Shown here: positions 60,034 to 64,000 of the stretch, piece after piece | Numbering within the stretch: position 1 is the first letter of the stretch | Layout of the letters: each line of letters opens with the position of its first letter | NCBI RefSeq assembly: GCF_026343185.1 | Contig: NZ_JAPEMA010000001.1 | Coordinates: 4,030,001 to 4,094,000, forward strand | Direction: 5' to 3' | DNA from: Streptomyces sp. NBC_00091 | Lineage (GTDB): Bacteria; Actinomycetota; Actinomycetes; Streptomycetales; Streptomycetaceae | Length of the DNA: 64,000 nt | The notes under the pieces: generated by a model | Told to the model about the DNA's origin: nothing | Databases searched by the model: none | Seen by the model: only the letters and a program-made list of their open reading frames with translations | Position numbers and translations under genes: made by a program

Positions 60034-60528
60034 GTGACGACACGTGGAGTTCTGTACGTGCATTCCGCACCGCGCGCGCTCTGCCCGCATGTGGAATGGG
60101 CTGTTGCGGGCGTGCTCGGGGTGCGGGTGAACCTCGACTGGATCAGGCAGCCCGCCTCCCCCGGCACCTGGAGAGCCGAGTTCTCCTGGCAGGCAGAGGC
60201 GGGGACCGCCTCGAAACTCGCCTCCGCCCTGCGCGGCTGGCACCTGCTCCGCTTCGAGGTGACCGCCGAACCCTGCCCGACCGCCGAGGGCGAGCGCTAC
60301 AGCTCCACCCCGGAGCTCGGCATCTACCACGCCGTCACCGGCATGCACGGGGACATCCTGATCCCCGAGGACCGGCTGCGCGCCGCGCTGGCCCGGTCCG
60401 CGCGCGGCGAGACCGACCTGGAGGCGGAGATCGCCAAGCTGCTCGGCAAGCCCTGGGACGACGAACTGGAGCCCTTCCGCTACGCCGGCGAGGGCGCCCC
60501 GGTCCGCTGGCTCCACCAGGTGGTCTGA
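60034..60528 (+). CDS. DUF3145 protein
   Basis: A 164-residue cytoplasmic protein of DUF3145, conserved in actinobacteria next to the fab genes. It starts VTTRGVLYVHSAPRALCPHV and contains YSSTPELGIYHAVTGMHGDI and PWDDELEPFRYAGEG. GGAGG lies five bases before the GTG at 60034. The leader carries an AT-rich stretch near 59950-59990, the only such region here and a likely promoter. It is convergent with fabF. No function is known. Confidence 0.93.
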   Translation: MTTRGVLYVHSAPRALCPHVEWAVAGVLGVRVNLDWIRQPASPGTWRAEFSWQAEAGTASKLASALRGWHLLRFEVTAEPCPTAEGERYSSTPELGIYHAVTGMHGDILIPEDRLRAALARSARGETDLEAEIAKLLGKPWDDELEPFRYAGEGAPVRWLHQVV

Positions 60529-60532
60529 AGCG

Positions 60533-60583
60533 GTACGAGGAAGGCCCCCGCCCGGCACTGCCGGGCGGGGGCCTTCCTCGTAC
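60533..60583. terminator. Very long bidirectional terminator
   Basis: A perfect 24-pair stem (60533-60556 with 60560-60583) with a three-base loop separates DUF3145 from fabF. Confidence 0.92.
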
Positions 60584-60595
60584 GCGTCGCTACGG

Positions 60596-61861
60596 TCAGA
60601 CGGTGCGGAACGCCAGCGAGACGTTGTGGCCGCCGAAGCCGAAGGAGTTGTTGATCGCGGAGATCGGGCCGTCGACCGGCAGCTTGCGGGGCTCCCCGCG
60701 CACGATGTCCGCGTCGATGTCATCGTCCAGCTCGTCGATGTTGATCGTCGGCGGGGCGATCCGGTTGTACAGCGCCAGCACGGTGGCGACGGTCTCGATA
60801 CCGCCGGCGCCGCCCAGCAGGTGACCGGTCATCGACTTGGTCGCGGAGATCGCGATGTGGTCGAGGTCGTCGCCCAGGACCCTGCGCAGGGCCTTCAGCT
60901 CGGCCGTGTCACCCTGCGGGGTGGACGTGGCGTGCGCGTTCACGTGGACCAGCTCGGACGGGTCCAGCTGGGTGTTGTCGAGCAGGTTCTGCAGGGCCGC
61001 CGCGACACCGCGGCCCGTCGGCTCCGGCTGCGCGATGTGGTGGCTGTCCGCGGACAGGCCCTGGCCCAGCACCTCGCAGTAGACCCGGGCGCCGCGCGCG
61101 GCGGCGTGCTCGGCGGACTCCAGGACCACGACACCGGCGCCCTCGCCGAGGACGAAGCCGTCGCGGGCCTTGTCGTACGGGCGGGAGGCCGTGGTCGGGT
61201 TCTCGTTGTTCTTGGACATCGCCATCATGTTGGCGAACGCCGCGATCGGCAGCGGGTGGATCGCGGCCTCGGTACCGCCGGCGACGACCACATCGGCACG
61301 GCCGGTACGGATCATCTCGACGGCGTAGCCGATGGCTTCGGCGCCCGAGGCGCACGCGCTGACCGGGGTGTGCACACCGGCGCGGGCGTTGACCTCGAGG
61401 CCGACGTTGGCGGAGGGGCCGTTCGGCATGAGCATGGGAACGGTGTGCGGGGAGACCCGGCGCACACCCTTCTCCTTCAGTACGTCGTACTGGTCGAGCA
61501 GGGTGGTGACACCGCCGATGCCGGAGGCGATCACGGTGCCCAGACGCTCGGGGACGATGGCCTCGTCCTCGCCCGCCGGAGCGGTGTAACCCGCGTCGGC
61601 CCAGGCCTCGCGGGCCGCGATGAGCGCGAACTGCGCCGAGCGGTCGAGCTTGCGGGCCAGCGGGCGGGGGAGTACCTCACCCGGGTCCACGGCGGCCTGG
61701 GCGGCGATGCGGACCGGCAGTTCGGCGAAGCGCTCGCCCTCCAGGGGCGAGACGCCGGACCGGCCGGCGAGCAGACCTTCCCAGGTCGAAGCGCTGTCGC
61801 CACCCAGCGGAGTGGTTGCGCCGATACCGGTGACGACCACGGTGCGATTGGTCGGGCTCAC
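60596..61861 (-). CDS. fabF: 3-oxoacyl-[acyl-carrier-protein] synthase II
   Basis: A 421-residue condensing enzyme that elongates acyl-ACP with malonyl-ACP. The triad is Cys170 (SACASGAEA), His in NAHATSTPQGD and His in SATKSMTGHLLGGAG; the end NNSFGFGGHNVSLAF is diagnostic. GTG at 61861 is chosen since VSPTNRTVVVTGIG is the conserved start. Last gene of the fabD-fabH-acpP-fabF operon; it supplies housekeeping branched and straight fatty acids. Confidence 0.97.
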   Translation of the reverse strand: MSPTNRTVVVTGIGATTPLGGDSASTWEGLLAGRSGVSPLEGERFAELPVRIAAQAAVDPGEVLPRPLARKLDRSAQFALIAAREAWADAGYTAPAGEDEAIVPERLGTVIASGIGGVTTLLDQYDVLKEKGVRRVSPHTVPMLMPNGPSANVGLEVNARAGVHTPVSACASGAEAIGYAVEMIRTGRADVVVAGGTEAAIHPLPIAAFANMMAMSKNNENPTTASRPYDKARDGFVLGEGAGVVVLESAEHAAARGARVYCEVLGQGLSADSHHIAQPEPTGRGVAAALQNLLDNTQLDPSELVHVNAHATSTPQGDTAELKALRRVLGDDLDHIAISATKSMTGHLLGGAGGIETVATVLALYNRIAPPTINIDELDDDIDADIVRGEPRKLPVDGPISAINNSFGFGGHNVSLAFRTV

Positions 61862-61940
61862 AGGAATTCTTTCTCCACGTCTAAGGGGGTGCTGAATTGT
61901 CACGGCGCCACCGCCGGGTGGCGACAAACGCTCGTCAGGC

Positions 61941-62189
61941 TCAGGCCTGGTGCTTCAGGATGTAGTCGGCAGCGTCGCCGACCGTCTTGAGGTTCTTGAC
62001 GTCCTCGTCGGGGATCTTGACGTCGAAGCGCTCTTCAGCGGCGACGACGACCTCGACCATGGACAGCGAGTCGACGTCCAGGTCGTCGGTGAAGGACTTG
62101 CCGAACTCGACGTCCTCGACCGGGATGCCCGCGATCTCGTTGACGATCTCCGCGAGACCCGCGACGATTTCTTCCTGCGTGGCGGCCAT
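61941..62189 (-). CDS. acpP: Acyl carrier protein
   Basis: An 82-residue acidic four-helix carrier. Ser41 in DVDSLSMVEV takes the phosphopantetheine arm. AAGGAG lies six bases before the ATG. It lies between fabH and fabF as in S. coelicolor. Confidence 0.97.
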   Translation of the reverse strand: MAATQEEIVAGLAEIVNEIAGIPVEDVEFGKSFTDDLDVDSLSMVEVVVAAEERFDVKIPDEDVKNLKTVGDAADYILKHQA

Positions 62190-62248
62190 GTGGCGCTCCT
62201 TCTGTGTAGCTAACTGGTGGATCAGGGCGGGAAAAGAGATCCCGGGCC

Positions 62249-63253
<1,005 letters not shown>

Positions 63254-63272
63254 GCTGTGTGGGCTCCTTCTC

Positions 63273-64000
63273 TCAGGCCGTGTGCTTGGCGATGAGCTCT
63301 GCGGCCTTGGGGAGATCGTCCGGCGTCTTCAGCGCCACGCTCGGTACGCCCTTCAGCGCCCGCTTGGCCAGACCCGTCAGGGTGCCGCCCGGGCACAGCT
63401 CGATGATCCCGGTGACGCCCAGTTCGGCGAACGTCTCCATGCACAGGTCCCAGCGGACCGGGTTCGCGACCTGGCCGACCAGGCGGGCGACGACGTCGGC
63501 GCCCGTGGCGACGACGAGGCCGTCCTTGTTCGACACGTACTTCAGTGCCGGGTCGGCCGGAGCGAGGGCCTCGGCGGCCTTCGCCAGCGTGGCGACCGCG
63601 GGGGCCATGTGGTGCGTGTGGAAGGCGCCCGCGACCTGGAGGGCCACGACCTTGATGGAGCCCTCGGGCTTCTCGGCGACCAGGGCCTCGATCTGCTCCT
63701 TGGTGCCGGCGGCCACGATCTGGCCCGCGCCGTTGATGTTGGCCGGGGTCAGCCCCAGCTTCTCCAGGTGCGCGACGACCACGTCCTGGTCACCGCCCAG
63801 CACCGCGGCCATGCCCGTCTCGGTGACGGCGGCGGCCTCGGCCATGCCCAGACCGCGGGTGCGGACGAACGACAGCGCGTCGCCCTCGCTCAGCACACCG
63901 GCGAAGGCGGCAGCGGTGATCTCACCGACGCTGTGGCCCGCGACGGCACCGAAGGCCGTCGGCGCGTCCAGCGCGGTAGCGGACAGCAGACCGGCCGCGA
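63273..64000 (-). CDS. fabD: Malonyl-CoA:ACP transacylase, 3' part
   Basis: The C-terminal 241 or so residues of FabD; the frame stays open through base 63998 and the start lies beyond the window. The active-site elbow AVAGHSVGEITAAAFAG lies near 63920-63960, and the catalytic His is in GAFHTHHMAPA. It loads malonyl groups onto the AcpP encoded downstream. The gap to fabH is 19 bases. Confidence 0.96.
   Translation of the reverse strand, partial: AAGLLSATALDAPTAFGAVAGHSVGEITAAAFAGVLSEGDALSFVRTRGLGMAEAAAVTETGMAAVLGGDQDVVVAHLEKLGLTPANINGAGQIVAAGTKEQIEALVAEKPEGSIKVVALQVAGAFHTHHMAPAVATLAKAAEALAPADPALKYVSNKDGLVVATGADVVARLVGQVANPVRWDLCMETFAELGVTGIIELCPGGTLTGLAKRALKGVPSVALKTPDDLPKAAELIAKHTA

Overview
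The window is a piece of a Streptomyces (or very close relative) chromosome core. The evidence is the very high GC content and third-position GC bias, many GTG starts with GGAGG-type ribosome sites, Tat and lipoprotein signals of actinobacterial type, an hrd-type sigma factor, an mbl-like actin gene, a DUF3145 gene beside the fabD-fabH-acpP-fabF set, and the gene order hrdA next to a paired ABC exporter. No plasmid, prophage, CRISPR array or antibiotic cluster is visible.

Layout. 1-5.6 kb: 3' end of pyruvate phosphate dikinase, a winged-helix regulator, a Tat-exported PhoX/DUF839 protein and a VOC protein. 5.6-10.8 kb: assimilatory nitrite reductase operon (FAD oxidoreductase, nirB, nirD; overlapping stops and starts) behind a good candidate GlnR box, divergent from a TauE/SafE permease. 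10.8-14.9 kb: a class F-like sortase with an adjacent surface protein, then a lipoprotein-histidine kinase pair. 14.9-22.8 kb: dnaG, a ferredoxin-reductase-like flavoprotein, dgt, a sirohydrochlorin chelatase, a DUF218 protein, an SDR and a Uma2 protein. 22.9-32.6 kb: assimilatory nitrate reductase nasA, sigma factor hrdA, a heterodimeric ABC exporter, an FGGY kinase and three tRNA genes.

32.6-44.1 kb is the most accessory-looking part. It holds a 78-residue secreted peptide carrying four TIGWD repeats, facing a TrmB/LuxR-type regulator; a 220-bp MITE lies between them. It also holds an ATP-grasp-free GCS2 ligase, an MFS exporter, a cupin/AraC pair, a phytase-like secreted protein, a carboxyltransferase, and a roughly 2-kb inverted-repeat structure that encloses a HAD hydrolase and an acetyltransferase remnant. 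44.1-60.5 kb: mbl-like gene coupled to a GAF sensor kinase with a degenerate ATPase domain, a secreted lipase, a zinc-ribbon membrane protein, MarR/oxidoreductase/Ohr genes, an EI24 membrane protein, an HxlR-controlled oxidoreductase, a nitrilase, LtrA, and a TetR regulator facing a GH3 beta-glucosidase. 60.6-64 kb: the type II fatty acid synthase operon fabD (partial)-fabH-acpP-fabF.

Functional links. nasA, nirB, nirD and the siroheme-related chelatase together give nitrate to nitrite to ammonium, and both nas and nir upstream regions carry GlnR-like half-sites. The fab genes form the housekeeping fatty acid operon. Many convergent pairs share strong hairpins that can stop transcription from both sides. 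Family assignments rest on motifs and remembered family features, not on database searches; starts were chosen by ribosome-site position and family length.
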